From Myxococcus stipitatus (GTDB lineage: Bacteria; Myxococcota; Myxococcia; Myxococcales; Myxococcaceae): a stretch of DNA of 64,000 nt. The translations under genes were made by a program, and so were the position numbers. Of the stretch, positions 40,401 through 47,989 are shown piece by piece. The stretch is from assembly GCF_021412625.1 (NCBI RefSeq), contig NZ_JAKCFI010000001.1, forward strand, positions 930,001-994,000, read 5' to 3'. Within the stretch, counting starts at the first letter, position 1, and each line of letters starts with the position of its first letter. Below the pieces are notes generated by a model. The model was given only the letters and a program-made list of their open reading frames with translations. It searched no databases and was not told where the DNA came from.

Positions 40401-41116
40401 GCGGAGATGCTGCCGGGCGCGCCCTCCCAGTCGAAGGCGGGCGCGAAGGACTCGGCCCAGTTCTGGCCATTGGCCTCGATGCGGCCGGCCCCGACGAGCC
40501 GGCGCGCCCGGAAGAAGATGGCGCCGCCTCCGCCCGGCCGGAAGCCAGCGCCGGTCGCGGTGATGAGGCCGTCGTTGTGGACGTCCCCGGAGACCAGGAA
40601 GGCCACGACGCCGCCCGTGGACCCGTTCCAGGGGCGCGCGCGAAGCTCGCCGCCCGGCTCGATGGTGACGTCGCGGAGCTCCGGCACGCGGATGACCTGG
40701 GCGTGCGGGGGCGTGAAGTCCTCCTGCAGCGGGCGTCCGAACGTCAGCGTCCGACCCCGCGCGCGCTCCACGCGCGCCAGCTCCCAGTGCCCGACGGGGT
40801 TGAGCTCGAAGGGGCTGAAGCTGAACACCGCGTTGGACGGCGCCGCCAGCGGACCCACGCCCGTGGCCTGCAACACCATCACCAGGTCGCCATCCGCGAA
40901 GCCCGCGAGCGCGTCCACGCGGACCTCGCGGTCACCCTTGCGCACGGGCGCGACCACGGCCGCGTAGCGGTTGATGGTCTGGCTCTGGCCGGCGGGGATT
41001 CGCAGCGTCTCGTCGTGCCCGTCGCCCAGCCCGAAGACGTCCGCCCGCGCGAAGGCGGTGATCGCCACCAGCGCGGCGACGCAGCTGAGAAGAGGCTTCC
41101 AGCCCAAGGACTTCAT
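34448..41116 (-). CDS. Giant secreted Ig-repeat surface protein with MYXO-CTERM-like tail
   Basis: The protein has 2222 residues. A signal peptide (MKSLGWKPLLSC..., cleavage after ARA) is followed by a non-repeat beta-rich domain to about residue 420, then about 18 Ig-like domains. Ten of these, of about 91 residues, are nearly identical (TFPLANAKVG..GTVxRGT, TxAGTNTxTVTxTDxYGN). A final domain has two Cys, and the C-terminus is GGGVGCAAAGAG, one TM helix and RRQRRR. This tail fits MYXO-CTERM sorting by myxosortase, so the protein is probably surface-anchored. It overlaps the upstream OmpA gene by ATGA behind AGGAG. It resembles proteins annotated as gliding protein AgmC, which I recall but cannot check. 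Confidence 0.85.
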   Translation of the reverse strand: MKSLGWKPLLSCVAALVAITAFARADVFGLGDGHDETLRIPAGQSQTINRYAAVVAPVRKGDREVRVDALAGFADGDLVMVLQATGVGPLAAPSNAVFSFSPFELNPVGHWELARVERARGRTLTFGRPLQEDFTPPHAQVIRVPELRDVTIEPGGELRARPWNGSTGGVVAFLVSGDVHNDGLITATGAGFRPGGGGAIFFRARRLVGAGRIEANGQNWAESFAPAFDWEGAPGSISARLLEDARCGALVTRRGHLPPEVAAYSSWRDAPPGGAVLLQAAALTDCPVLVDDGLSTDKAAWGAPEDFVTLVEHGLVLPGTPLVTAPTEGAALEAERARVSGLATPRAMIVAKLVDLEQTAAPEVVLPRTWADDDGDFSVELPSGLAAGRYALSVHAEVEGLAGPTSEPVSFSVEDATVTALLADAGTPPSRPTVTSPEPDDKVGRRGTTFRGTADPSSWIRVTVGSETLTAVQANGSGNWATSQYQPSATGRQHVKVVASTSKNGGTESEAREFDLDVSIDTPAAPTVTEPGAGAKIGKAGTTFRGSTAPGNVVTVVVDEVPLPGVEADENGDWETVLYTPTSTGRLEVQVTAMNAYENESDATTFEINVSVANVAAPTVISPLANAKVGRSGTVIRGTYVAGTQVKVSVNDQPITSITYDSGSTWMTATFVPTKEGTNTVTATLTDAFGNDSPATTRDFDVKLALPAKPTVTFPLANAKVGQNGTVFRGTREADGQVRVSVNGQAVTPVTTPTTTSWETGTFVPTTAGTNTATVTVTDAYGNSNDTQYSFDVNLTSPPQATVTFPLANAKVGRAGTVFRGTYAAGTEAKVTVGGQVVGPVTYDTATTWSTGTFVPTTAGTNTVTVTVTDSYGNTRDTTHPIDVKLDPPAPPTVTFPLANAKVGLNGTVLRGTREADAGVSISVNGQPVTSITYPTSTTWETGTFVPTAAGANTVTVTVTDGYGNTNSATHPLDVSFSRPQAPTVTFPRPDAKVGRGGTVFRGTNEAGTTVKISVGGQGITPVNADTEDTWSTGSFVPTTAGANTATVTATNAYGNESLPTTLTFDAKLTLPAKPTVTFPLANARVGQAGTVLRGTYETGTHVQVVVEGQEVTPITYDTATTWSTGTFIPTTAGTNTATVTVTDDYGNTNSTTHPLDVRLAPPAAPTVTFPAANAKVGRAGTVLRGTREAGAEVSVSVNGQPVTPITYGTTTTWETGTFVPTLAGTNTVTVTITDSYGNTNSATHPLDVKLDPPAQPSVTFPETDAKVGLAGTLFRGTTEPGTTVRVRVGTQVVAPVTYDTATTWSTGTFVPTTAGTNTVSVIATDEYGNDSATATSPFDVKLTRPPQPTVTFPASGARVGQAGTVFRGTYTTGTVVKVSVGGQAVTPIIYDTATTWSTGTFVPTTAGTNTVSVIVSDDHGNDSSPPVTRSFDVKLSSPAAPTVTSPAALTKVGLAGTILRGTYEAGTTVRVRVNGQEILPVIYDSATTWSTGRFVPATAGINNVVVTATDSHGNEAASAPLPLDVKLARPGKPVPQAPTAGGKVGLAGTQVRGTADVGTTVSVTIGGIHVGDATTNAGQIWDLGLFTNAPAGKPIVHAIATDEYGNVSDPTEFTIDVKITPPAAPIITSPTVIPGTWWVGKAGITVRGTTAVDNAVKLLRETPAGDVTVVELSPSASDTWSAVVSTQDPTKPYLPHGPHVLKAMATDLYGNTSTASNAVPVEVDVVDPEVPVIAYPEQGSWVTLARPELRGTVGAGTTKVRITIDEVEEPTLVTVDGTNWKYTVSKAFAEGEHTVLVSALDGALNESAPSEPRLFHVDLNKPTLTIRAPQEGSVVVEDTPVFQGTVSEQATLLITLDGKTDTVESAGTQWTYRAPPLVDGNSYVFQVIAEDRAGQRSTEKKVAFTVSLAPPGQPTVTLPGNDSWINTNVPTIRGTSDADCTLTLLIDDDVLTSSLRPNLQGNWNYKPTTPLKEGPQTLRVICRDAQNRDSEPSAPVTFRVVTKGPAKPIIVTPAEGDILRRQTFDKIAGTAEPGAIVTAKLNGVDVGSSAVAGPGGDWELEVKLTLNSGTQALVAQAKDRAENLGDESDTRKFVLDFKAPTTTFAEGPSGVVKRTTVTFSLTTSEEVTGFECALDGAAFAPCSTPITFRDLAEGPHFLEVRTTDPAGNVEDPPARRDWTVMRPSTVEGGGVGCAAAGAGVPSVVAWLTWIGLLGLRRQRRR
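36530..39270 (-). repeat. Ten tandem 273-bp coding repeats
   Basis: These repeats encode the near-identical Ig-like domains (about 91 residues each). Two sub-types alternate: one with VNGQ and WETG, one with VGGQ/VEGQ and YDTATTWSTG. Neighbouring pairs recur, which suggests duplication in two-repeat blocks. Confidence 0.85.
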
Positions 41117-42540
41117 GGTGTGGGCTCCTGGTTGGAGGGAATCATGAGGAGGAGTTCGACACGGCGGTTGCGCTCCCGGCCCTCGGGGGTGCCGTTGCTC
41201 TGCGCGGGGTGCTCCGGACCGAAGCTCCGCAGGCGCAGCTTGGCGGGCGACACGCCGTGTTCCACGAGGTAGCGCCACACCGCCTCGGCGCGGTTGCGAC
41301 CCAGGCTCGGGTTGAAGGTCTCCGCCCGCGAGTCGTCCGTGTGCCCATCCACCGTCATCAGCTGCACGGCGGGGTTGGTGAGCATCATCGACACGGCGCG
41401 CTCCAGGTCGGGGGACTCGGCGGGCAGCTCCGCGCTGCCGGTCTGGAAGTACACCCGTCCCTCCAGCACGAAGCGGTCCCGGGCCACGTTGGCGATGGGC
41501 GAGGCGACGTCCGGGCCCTGGAGCGGGGAGCCCTGGTCGCCGCGGAAGTCGCCCGCGCGCCGGCCCGGATCGGGCATGGGCAGCGGCACGGACTCATGGA
41601 CGATGCTCGTGTCGGTGTCGGGGCTCGTGTCCTCGCCCAGCAGCTGGGAGAACGACACGCCGGCCACGAACCGGAACAGCGGGACGCCCGGCTCCGAGCC
41701 GAGCCCCAGTCCCGCGAGGGCGAACAGCTCCACACCGTCGCGGGGGGCATAGCGAGCGCCGGCGAGGAGCTCCGCCGCCGTCCGGGCCTGCTTCCACGAC
41801 AGGCCCATGTTGACGACGACCTCTCCCCGCAACGGCGCGCCCGTGGTCATCAGGCCCGCGCCCATGCGCAGCTCGCTGCCGATCTCCCGCGTCTCCAACT
41901 CGGAGGCCTCGATGGCCGCCGTGGGGCGCAGCAGCACGCCCGCCTCGAAGGAGGGCGCCAGGACGTAGCCCAGCCGACCGGCGACGATGACCTTCGCCAG
42001 CGCGCTCGTCTCCCGCGCCCGGGCCATGGCCCCCTGCGTGCCCATGGGCAGGTTGACGTCCACCTCCACCGCCAGGTCCACGGAGTCGTCGTCCTCCGTG
42101 TTGAGCAGGCCCACGCGCGCGCCGACGCGTGGCGCGCCCAGGCCGTGACGTGTCGGCGCGAGCAGGCCCTGGCCCTCCAGGTTGTCGCCTTCGCGCTGGG
42201 TCAGCACGGGGACCTGGATGTCGAGCTGGAGCCGGGAGCTCAAGCCGAACGCCACCGACAACAGGCCGGTGGAGCGGCTGCGCAGGAGGGGCATGTCTCC
42301 CTCCTTCGTGTTCAAGGACAGCGGCTCGTGCTGGTAGTGGCCCAGCATCATCAGCCGCAGCTCGCCCGGGCGCAGCACCGTGCCGCCTCCGGTCGCCAGG
42401 GGACCCGGCCCCGGGTTCACGTCCAGGCGCTCCATGATGAAGTCCGGCAAGGCCACCGGCTCCTGGGCGAGGGCACCTCGCGCCAGCAGCAACGCCACCA
42501 GCGTCCATGTTCGCCGCCACCTGGCACACCAGCCGCTCAT
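41113..42540 (-). CDS. OmpA-family outer-membrane protein
   Basis: This 475-residue protein has a signal peptide (TLVALLLARGALA, then Q). A beta-rich domain with repeated alternating strands (about 25-310, SSRLQLDIQVPVLTQ, VDLAVEVDVNLPMG) is probably a barrel. A short Pro/Asp linker follows, then a C-terminal OmpA peptidoglycan-binding domain (FQTGSAELPAES; VDGHTDDSRAETFNPSLG). The ATG at 42540 is chosen over 42579 because AGGGA lies five to six bases upstream. It probably anchors or exports its translationally coupled Ig-repeat partner, as in other OmpA/adhesin pairs; this is inference. Confidence 0.88.
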   Translation of the reverse strand: MSGWCARWRRTWTLVALLLARGALAQEPVALPDFIMERLDVNPGPGPLATGGGTVLRPGELRLMMLGHYQHEPLSLNTKEGDMPLLRSRSTGLLSVAFGLSSRLQLDIQVPVLTQREGDNLEGQGLLAPTRHGLGAPRVGARVGLLNTEDDDSVDLAVEVDVNLPMGTQGAMARARETSALAKVIVAGRLGYVLAPSFEAGVLLRPTAAIEASELETREIGSELRMGAGLMTTGAPLRGEVVVNMGLSWKQARTAAELLAGARYAPRDGVELFALAGLGLGSEPGVPLFRFVAGVSFSQLLGEDTSPDTDTSIVHESVPLPMPDPGRRAGDFRGDQGSPLQGPDVASPIANVARDRFVLEGRVYFQTGSAELPAESPDLERAVSMMLTNPAVQLMTVDGHTDDSRAETFNPSLGRNRAEAVWRYLVEHGVSPAKLRLRSFGPEHPAQSNGTPEGRERNRRVELLLMIPSNQEPTP

Positions 42541-42796
42541 CCGCGTCCCTGTGGCGCGCGACAGACGAAGGGTGCTCATGCGGGAGACAGCCCGCGAACA
42601 CGCGCCGGGGCGGCGAGACAGCAAGACACGTACCACCTGGGGTCGTGTCGGACGCCCCCGGGCCAGGGAGGCGGCGTGCGTGCAGGTGGAACGCGGCTGC
42701 GTCCCGGCCGACCGCAAGCGCGCCCCCGCGCGGCGCGCTCCCGGGGGAAGCACGCCGTCGCTGGCTGGCACGGAACGGGCAAGTGCTCCGCGCCGC

Positions 42797-44725
42797 ATGG
42801 CCTTCCAGGAACGACTCGCGCTGTCCCTCACCCTGGCCGTGGGCGGGCAGTCCTTCACCATTCCCGGTGGCCAGGTGGAGTCCTTCTCCGTCCGGCTCCT
42901 GCCCCATGGCTTCACCGCGTCGGTGAGCTTCTGGACGGGGCTGGAGAAGGACGACGCGGCCCTGTTCACCGCGTTCAAGACGCCGGACCTGCTCGACGTG
43001 AAGCTGACCGTCGCGGGGGGCTATCCCATCCCCACGCCGCCGCCGGATCCGCTGCTGCTGCACGGGCTCGCACGCACCCGGGGGCTGGAGGCCCGCTCCC
43101 ACGGTGTGGTCGAGGGGGCTCCGGCGCGCTTCCGGCGCTACACGGTGGAGTTCGAGGACGCGGCCCGCGTGCTCTGGCGCCAACATCGCCCCACGGAGCT
43201 GCGCACGGACACCACGCTGACGGCGCTGCTCACGGAGCATACCGCCGGGGCCTTCACGCTCGACTGCGACTGGGACGTGCTCGACGAGAAGCGCCCGCTC
43301 ATCTGCCTCGGGCTGGGAGAGGACGCGGCGGGCGTGGGGTTCCACGACTTCGTCGCGTGGCTCGCGGCGTCGCGAGGCGGGGTGTGGACGTATGACTGCA
43401 TGGAGGACCGCTACGCGCTGCTCGCGCGCAAGGCGCCGGTGGGCAAGGCCGCGCTCCTGTCGCGAGAGAAGGTGGAGCGGGTGGAGGTGGTCGTCCCCTC
43501 CATTCCCCGCCACTCGGCGCGCGTCCTCAACGCCTCCGCGGTCAAGCCGTCCACGGCGCCTCTCTCGTCGAGCGTCGCGGTGGCCGGCGTCCATCAGGAC
43601 CACCTGGTGCGCACGCCCATCGTGTCGCAGGTGGAGCAGCGACAGACGCTGGAGGGGGCCCGGCTGCGCACGCCTCAGCGGCGGCTGCGCTTCACCTTCA
43701 GCCACTTCCCCACCGTGCCCGTGCATCCGGGAGCGGGGCTTCGCATCGAGGGCAAGCGGTGGGGGAGCGTGGCGGTGGGGACCGGGGAGGACCTCCGCTC
43801 GGTGGAGCTGCTGCTGTCGGCGCGTTCGCGCAACGCGGGGCCACACGCGGGGCTCCAGCTCACGGACGCGGGCTACGACGTGGAGATGTCGCTGCTCGCC
43901 GAGCGGGTGGCGGACCCGACGGTGTCGCTGCCGGAGCACCGCGCGCCGCGCTATCCCATCCACGTCGAGGGGAAGGTGCTCGCGCCAGGAGGCGGTGAGA
44001 AGGACCGCATCTACCTCCTGTCGGAGGACAAGAAGACGTCGGTGCTCACCTGGCGCATCACCGTGCCGCTCTGGAACAAGGTCGTGAGCGTGCCCGCGGA
44101 GCCCGGGTTCTTCCCCGGGCACTTCTATTACCCCCCATACAAGAACGCGCGGGTGCTGGTGGCCCTGCACTTCGAGCGCGCGGAGCTGCACCGGCATCTC
44201 GACTGGGCCGACGCCGCGCGCCTGCCGCAGGACGGCCAGGGGGACGGCATCCTCCTGGGGAAGAACGACACCAGCCAGACCTCCATCATCCACGACTACC
44301 AGCAGGCGAAGCCCGTGTGGCACCTGCGGCGCGTCTCCGGCCCGGACACGGAGACGGTCCGCATGGCAGAGGGCGTGATGATGCTCCAGACGAAGGAGCT
44401 GCAGGGGGGCGCCACAGCGGACTCCACGTACGACGTCTCGCCCCAGGTGGAGACGGCGCGCGCCGACCTCACCGCGGGCGTGGGCGGCGCCATGGGGGAG
44501 ACGACCGCCGCGTACCGGGTGGCCTCGGGGGCGTCGCAGGCGAAGCTGGACGGCGCCTCGGCGGAGACGCAGGCGAAGCTGGAGGCCGCCCAGTCGGCGG
44601 TGGACGCCAAGGTCGCGGAGGCTCGCGCGGAGCTCAACGGCGCGCTCGCCGGCCTGGAGGGGCGCACGTCGTCGCTCACCAGCGCGGCCACCGAGGCGCG
44701 CGCGGCGCTGGAGGCGCTCAAGTGA
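42797..44725 (+). CDS. VgrG-like type VI spike protein with coiled-coil tail
   Basis: This 642-residue protein is clearly homologous along residues 1-540 to the VgrG-like protein at 58524. Shared landmarks are RRYTVEFEDAARVLWRQHRP, an HLVRTPIVSQVEQRQTLEGA stretch, FFPGHFYYPPYKNARVLVAL and DGQGDGILLGK. Instead of a beta-prism it ends in about 90 residues of Ala/Glu/Lys-rich coiled coil (QAKLDGASAETQAKLEAAQS...). A tip protein of the type VI machine that may carry the product of the next gene is inferred. It is divergent from the OmpA gene. TGGCACG at 42766 resembles half a sigma-54 site but lies too near the start. Confidence 0.8.
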   Translation: MAFQERLALSLTLAVGGQSFTIPGGQVESFSVRLLPHGFTASVSFWTGLEKDDAALFTAFKTPDLLDVKLTVAGGYPIPTPPPDPLLLHGLARTRGLEARSHGVVEGAPARFRRYTVEFEDAARVLWRQHRPTELRTDTTLTALLTEHTAGAFTLDCDWDVLDEKRPLICLGLGEDAAGVGFHDFVAWLAASRGGVWTYDCMEDRYALLARKAPVGKAALLSREKVERVEVVVPSIPRHSARVLNASAVKPSTAPLSSSVAVAGVHQDHLVRTPIVSQVEQRQTLEGARLRTPQRRLRFTFSHFPTVPVHPGAGLRIEGKRWGSVAVGTGEDLRSVELLLSARSRNAGPHAGLQLTDAGYDVEMSLLAERVADPTVSLPEHRAPRYPIHVEGKVLAPGGGEKDRIYLLSEDKKTSVLTWRITVPLWNKVVSVPAEPGFFPGHFYYPPYKNARVLVALHFERAELHRHLDWADAARLPQDGQGDGILLGKNDTSQTSIIHDYQQAKPVWHLRRVSGPDTETVRMAEGVMMLQTKELQGGATADSTYDVSPQVETARADLTAGVGGAMGETTAAYRVASGASQAKLDGASAETQAKLEAAQSAVDAKVAEARAELNGALAGLEGRTSSLTSAATEARAALEALK

Positions 44726-44888
44726 GCCGCGCGGGGCGACAGCGGCGAGGAGACCCGAGGTGCCTGAGGGAGCCGTGCTCGGAGGGCCTCGCTGGAGTGA
44801 CGTGCCTGGGGCGTGACGGCGACGTGGCGGAAGTCGTGGCGTCGCGCGGGACGGAGCGTCGGGACGGTGTCGAGAAGGAGGACGAGAC

Positions 44889-46547
44889 GTGAAGGCCTTG
44901 CTGGCCACGTTGGCGGAGCTGCGCGGGGACGTCGAGTCCACCGGCACGGGATGCGTCGGGCGCCTCGGCACCGCGCGCACGGCGATCGAGAGTGCGGTGG
45001 GGCCGGTGGAGTCGCTCCTCGCCTCGATTCGACCGGAGCTGGAGTCCGCGCTCACGGGGCTCCTCGGGCGCATGGATTCGATCGACGCGAAGCTGGGCGC
45101 GCTCGGGACCGCGCCGGAGGCGACGCGGCTGCGCGGCGAGCTGGCGCCGCTGCGGGCCCAGGTCGAGGGTGCGTCCCAGTCGATGACCACGAGCCTGTCC
45201 TCGCTGGAGCAGGGCGTGGGGGCGTCGTTGGGCGCCGCGAAGCAGAGCGCGACGACCTCGCTCGGGTCGCTGGAGACGACGCTGAAAGGGCAGGTGGAGT
45301 CGCTGCTGGCGCAGGTGGAGACGGTCGAGAAGGCCATCGCCCCCGCGCAGGCGCAGGTGGAGGCGATCATCTCCCAGGCCGGCGCGACGCTGGATGCGTT
45401 GGTCCAGGGCGTGGTGACCACGGTCGCGTCCATCCGCGAGCCCTTGCAGCAGGCGGTCGACACCGCGTTGGCGACGCTGGACTCCCTCTTGGGACAGCTC
45501 GCCGCGGTGAAGGAGCAGGTGCTGGCCCTCTTCGCTCCGCTGCCCGCGGTGCTCGAGCAACTCCAGACGCTCTACCAGACGCTGGTCGGCTCGCTGGAGG
45601 CGCTCCTGTCGCGCATCGGCACGCTGCTGGACGCGATCCCCGCCGCGAACCTCCCCAAGCCGCTGGTGAACCCGGCGCTCCAGGCCATCCAGCAGGTGGT
45701 GACGCAGATCACCACCCAGCTCGGGACGTTCTCCAGTCAGATGGCCACGCAGATGGGGACGCTCCAGGAGCAGGTCGTCGCCCAGGTCGACACGGTGCAG
45801 ACGCAGGCGCTCCAGCAGGTGGAGACGATCCAGCAGCAGTTGGTGACGCAGGTGGACACGGTGAAGCAGGCCGTGCTCCAGCAGGTCCAGCCCGCGGGGG
45901 CGCAGATCGACCAGGCGGTGGCCGCGGCCGTCGCGCAGGTGGGGACCGCCAAGGAGCAAGCTGTCTCGCAGGTGACCACCCTCCAGGACCAGATGGCGGC
46001 CCAGGTGGACACTGTGAAGACGCAGGTGAAGGCGGGCTTGCCGGCGCTCGAGACACAGGTCGACGCGGGGGCGCAGGCGGCGCAGGCGCAGGTGGAGACC
46101 GCCAGCGCGACGGCGGAGGAGCAGGTCTCCACGGCGCGGGCCTCGATGAAGGCCCAGGTGGACGCCACGGTGGGCACCGTCAACCCGGCGCTCGATGACC
46201 TGGAGGCCCGGATGAACGTGTCGGTCGTGCCAGCGGGCGGGGTCGACGCGGCTCGCGCGGAGCTGGAGAAGAAGGCCGCGGCCGCGGCGCCCGTCCCGGT
46301 GGGAGACGCCGTCGCGATGCGGGCGGAGGCGGAGAAGGTGGCCGCCGGTGGGCCCGATGCGGTGCGCGCGGAGGTGGAGAAGAAGGCGACGGGGGAGGCT
46401 GGAGCGGCGCGCGCGGAGGCGGAGAAGAGGGCCGAGGCCGCCCACGCGGAGGTGGAGAAGAAGGCGACGGGGGAGGCTGGAGCGGCGCGCGCGGAGGTGG
46501 AGCGCCAGACCGGTGCCTCCGGCACGGGTGGCGGGAAGCCCGGATGA
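44889..46547 (+). CDS. Amphipathic-repeat coiled-coil protein; candidate type VI cargo
   Basis: This 552-residue GTG-start protein sits behind a near-perfect AAGGAGG. It has almost no sequence complexity of a globular enzyme: long amphipathic helices with 11-residue periodicity like apolipoproteins or LEA proteins (QVDTVQTQALQQVETIQQQL, QVDTVKQAVLQQV). A hydrophobic Pro-containing centre (about 180-260) follows, then a charged C-terminal EVEKKATGEAGAARAE repeat. There is one Cys and no signal peptide. It follows the VgrG-like gene with a coiled-coil tail of similar composition. A membrane-acting effector or a spike extension are possible. I do not recognise the family. Confidence 0.75.
   Translation: MKALLATLAELRGDVESTGTGCVGRLGTARTAIESAVGPVESLLASIRPELESALTGLLGRMDSIDAKLGALGTAPEATRLRGELAPLRAQVEGASQSMTTSLSSLEQGVGASLGAAKQSATTSLGSLETTLKGQVESLLAQVETVEKAIAPAQAQVEAIISQAGATLDALVQGVVTTVASIREPLQQAVDTALATLDSLLGQLAAVKEQVLALFAPLPAVLEQLQTLYQTLVGSLEALLSRIGTLLDAIPAANLPKPLVNPALQAIQQVVTQITTQLGTFSSQMATQMGTLQEQVVAQVDTVQTQALQQVETIQQQLVTQVDTVKQAVLQQVQPAGAQIDQAVAAAVAQVGTAKEQAVSQVTTLQDQMAAQVDTVKTQVKAGLPALETQVDAGAQAAQAQVETASATAEEQVSTARASMKAQVDATVGTVNPALDDLEARMNVSVVPAGGVDAARAELEKKAAAAAPVPVGDAVAMRAEAEKVAAGGPDAVRAEVEKKATGEAGAARAEAEKRAEAAHAEVEKKATGEAGAARAEVERQTGASGTGGGKPG
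46367..46497 (+). repeat. Exact 53-bp direct repeat in the coiled-coil gene
   Basis: Bases 46367-46419 recur exactly at 46445-46497, a 78-base period equal to 26 codons. They encode AEVEKKATGEAGAARAE. Exact identity points to a recent duplication. Confidence 0.85.
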
Positions 46548-46551
46548 TTCC

Positions 46552-46899
46552 CTACTCGAAATCGCTCGAGGAGGCTTCTTCACGCACGGAATGCAGGGCG
46601 AAGGTGACCTCGCTGCCGAGCCGCTCGGAGAGGCGCGCACGGAGCCGTATCACCACCTCTCGGATCTGCTCGAGGGAGCGGGTTCCCTCGTGCCGCACGG
46701 CGTGCACGCCGCCGCGACCGTTCCATTAGAAGCCCCACTCCTCGCCGTCGATGGCGACCTGCCCTTCGCCCTGTCCGTCATTGAGTTGTTCGCAGCGCGA
46801 GCCCTCTGGAGAGAAGACGGACAAGGGCGTGGGCGCGTCGCCAAGGGGCAGCGAGGCCAGGTCTCCCGACAGCTCGTAGATGACTTCGATGCGCTTCAT
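46552..46899 (-). pseudogene. Small gene interrupted by one in-frame TAA
   Basis: A 57-codon frame starts at ATG 46899 (MKRIEVIYELSGDLA...) and stops at TAA 46728-46726. The same frame then runs on for 57 more protein-like codons (WNGRGGVHAVRHEG, LEQIREVVIRLRARLSERLG) to TAG at 46552. Both halves have clean coding character and together look like one 115-residue protein; TAA could be a mutated Tyr codon (GF-Y-WNG). No ribosome site favours restart at the GTG at 46707. It starts eight bases after the AraC gene on the same strand and is convergent with the coiled-coil gene (4 bases between stops). Function unknown. Confidence 0.7.
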
Positions 46900-46906
46900 G
46901 TCGACG

Positions 46907-47914
46907 TCACGTCGTCCGCTCGTTCGCGACGAGCCGCACACGCTCGCGTGAACTCCGACGATATGCCCCCGGCCGCTCCCCTTGGAGTCTCACGAAGGCC
47001 CGGCTGAACGCTGGAACGCTCACGTAGCCCACCCGCGAGGCAATCTCATCCAGTCCGTGGTCGGTGTCGCGGAGCAGCTCCGCGGCGCGCGTCATCCGCC
47101 ACCGGGTCAGGTACTCGAGCGGCGCTTCCCCGACACGCTCCATGAAGCGCGCCGCGAAGGAGGAGCGGGAGAGCCCGACCTCCGACGCGAGCGTCGCGAG
47201 CGTCCAGGCCCGGGCGGGAGCCTGGTGCATCAGCGAGAGCGCGCGGTGGATGGATTCGTCGACCAGGGCAGGAAGTCCCCGCCGCTTGCACACGTGCCCC
47301 GAGGTGGCCAGCGAACGCAATGTCTGGACGAAGAGGACATCCGCGAGCCGCTGGAGCACGAGTGGACTGGCGGGACCGGGTTGGGCCGCCTCCGTCAGGA
47401 TGAGCTGGAGCGTGGCGGAGACCCAGGGGGCCACGGCCTTGTCGGTGGGACGCAGCGCGACGACCCTGGGCATGTCCACCAGCAGGGATGGGGGCCTGCC
47501 TCCCAGGTCGAAGAACCCCGTGAGGATCGACGTGGGCGCGCCCGTTCCTCCGAGCGTGCGAGGACCCGGCGCGATACAGGGGCGGCCATCGCACGCGTCG
47601 ACGGCCTCGCTCGTGGGTGAGTCCCTCAGCACGTGAGATGTCCCGTGGGGCAACAACACCGCCTCGCCGACCGCGAGCTCGACGGGAGGCTCTCCCTCCA
47701 CCTCGAGCCGTCCGGAGCCACGGGCAATCAAGTAGAAGACCGCCCGTTGCCGGGACGCGACTCGCAGGCCCCATGGCGCCCGCGCCTCGATTCGCTTGTA
47801 CAGGACGTTGCGCAACAGCGAGACGCCGAGCACGTCGGCGAGCACGTCGCTCCGCGGATGCTCCAGGTCCAGCATGAGTGGACGAGCAGCTACTTTTCTC
47901 GGACGAGGTGGCAT
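46907..47914 (-). CDS. AraC-family transcriptional regulator
   Basis: This 335-residue protein has an N-terminal cupin-type sensor (RAVFYLIARGSGRLEVEGE, LPHGTSHVL). The C-terminal double helix-turn-helix of AraC covers about residues 230-325: WTLATLASEVGLSRSSFAARF, then GLDEIASRVGYVSVPAFSRAFVR trimmed at both ends. The start could also be ATG 47875. It is divergent from the RutE-like reductase with a 75-base gap, so it probably controls that gene in response to a small molecule. Confidence 0.9.
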   Translation of the reverse strand: MPPRPRKVAARPLMLDLEHPRSDVLADVLGVSLLRNVLYKRIEARAPWGLRVASRQRAVFYLIARGSGRLEVEGEPPVELAVGEAVLLPHGTSHVLRDSPTSEAVDACDGRPCIAPGPRTLGGTGAPTSILTGFFDLGGRPPSLLVDMPRVVALRPTDKAVAPWVSATLQLILTEAAQPGPASPLVLQRLADVLFVQTLRSLATSGHVCKRRGLPALVDESIHRALSLMHQAPARAWTLATLASEVGLSRSSFAARFMERVGEAPLEYLTRWRMTRAAELLRDTDHGLDEIASRVGYVSVPAFSRAFVRLQGERPGAYRRSSRERVRLVANERTT

Positions 47915-47989
47915 TGAGCGTCCATAACGCGGTCCCTAGAAAGAAGCCATGAACAGCGCGGACCCCGCGCGAGAGAAGGGACAATCGCC

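Noticed and set aside
36323-41272. A 1649-codon open frame on the plus strand opposite the Ig-repeat gene
   Set aside because: It mirrors the repeats of the real gene, has Arg/Gly/Asp-rich nonsense composition and no start signal.
42766-42780. TGGCACG-N4-GGGC resembling a sigma-54 promoter before the VgrG-like gene
   Set aside because: The -12 element has lost TT, and transcription would begin only about five bases before the ATG.
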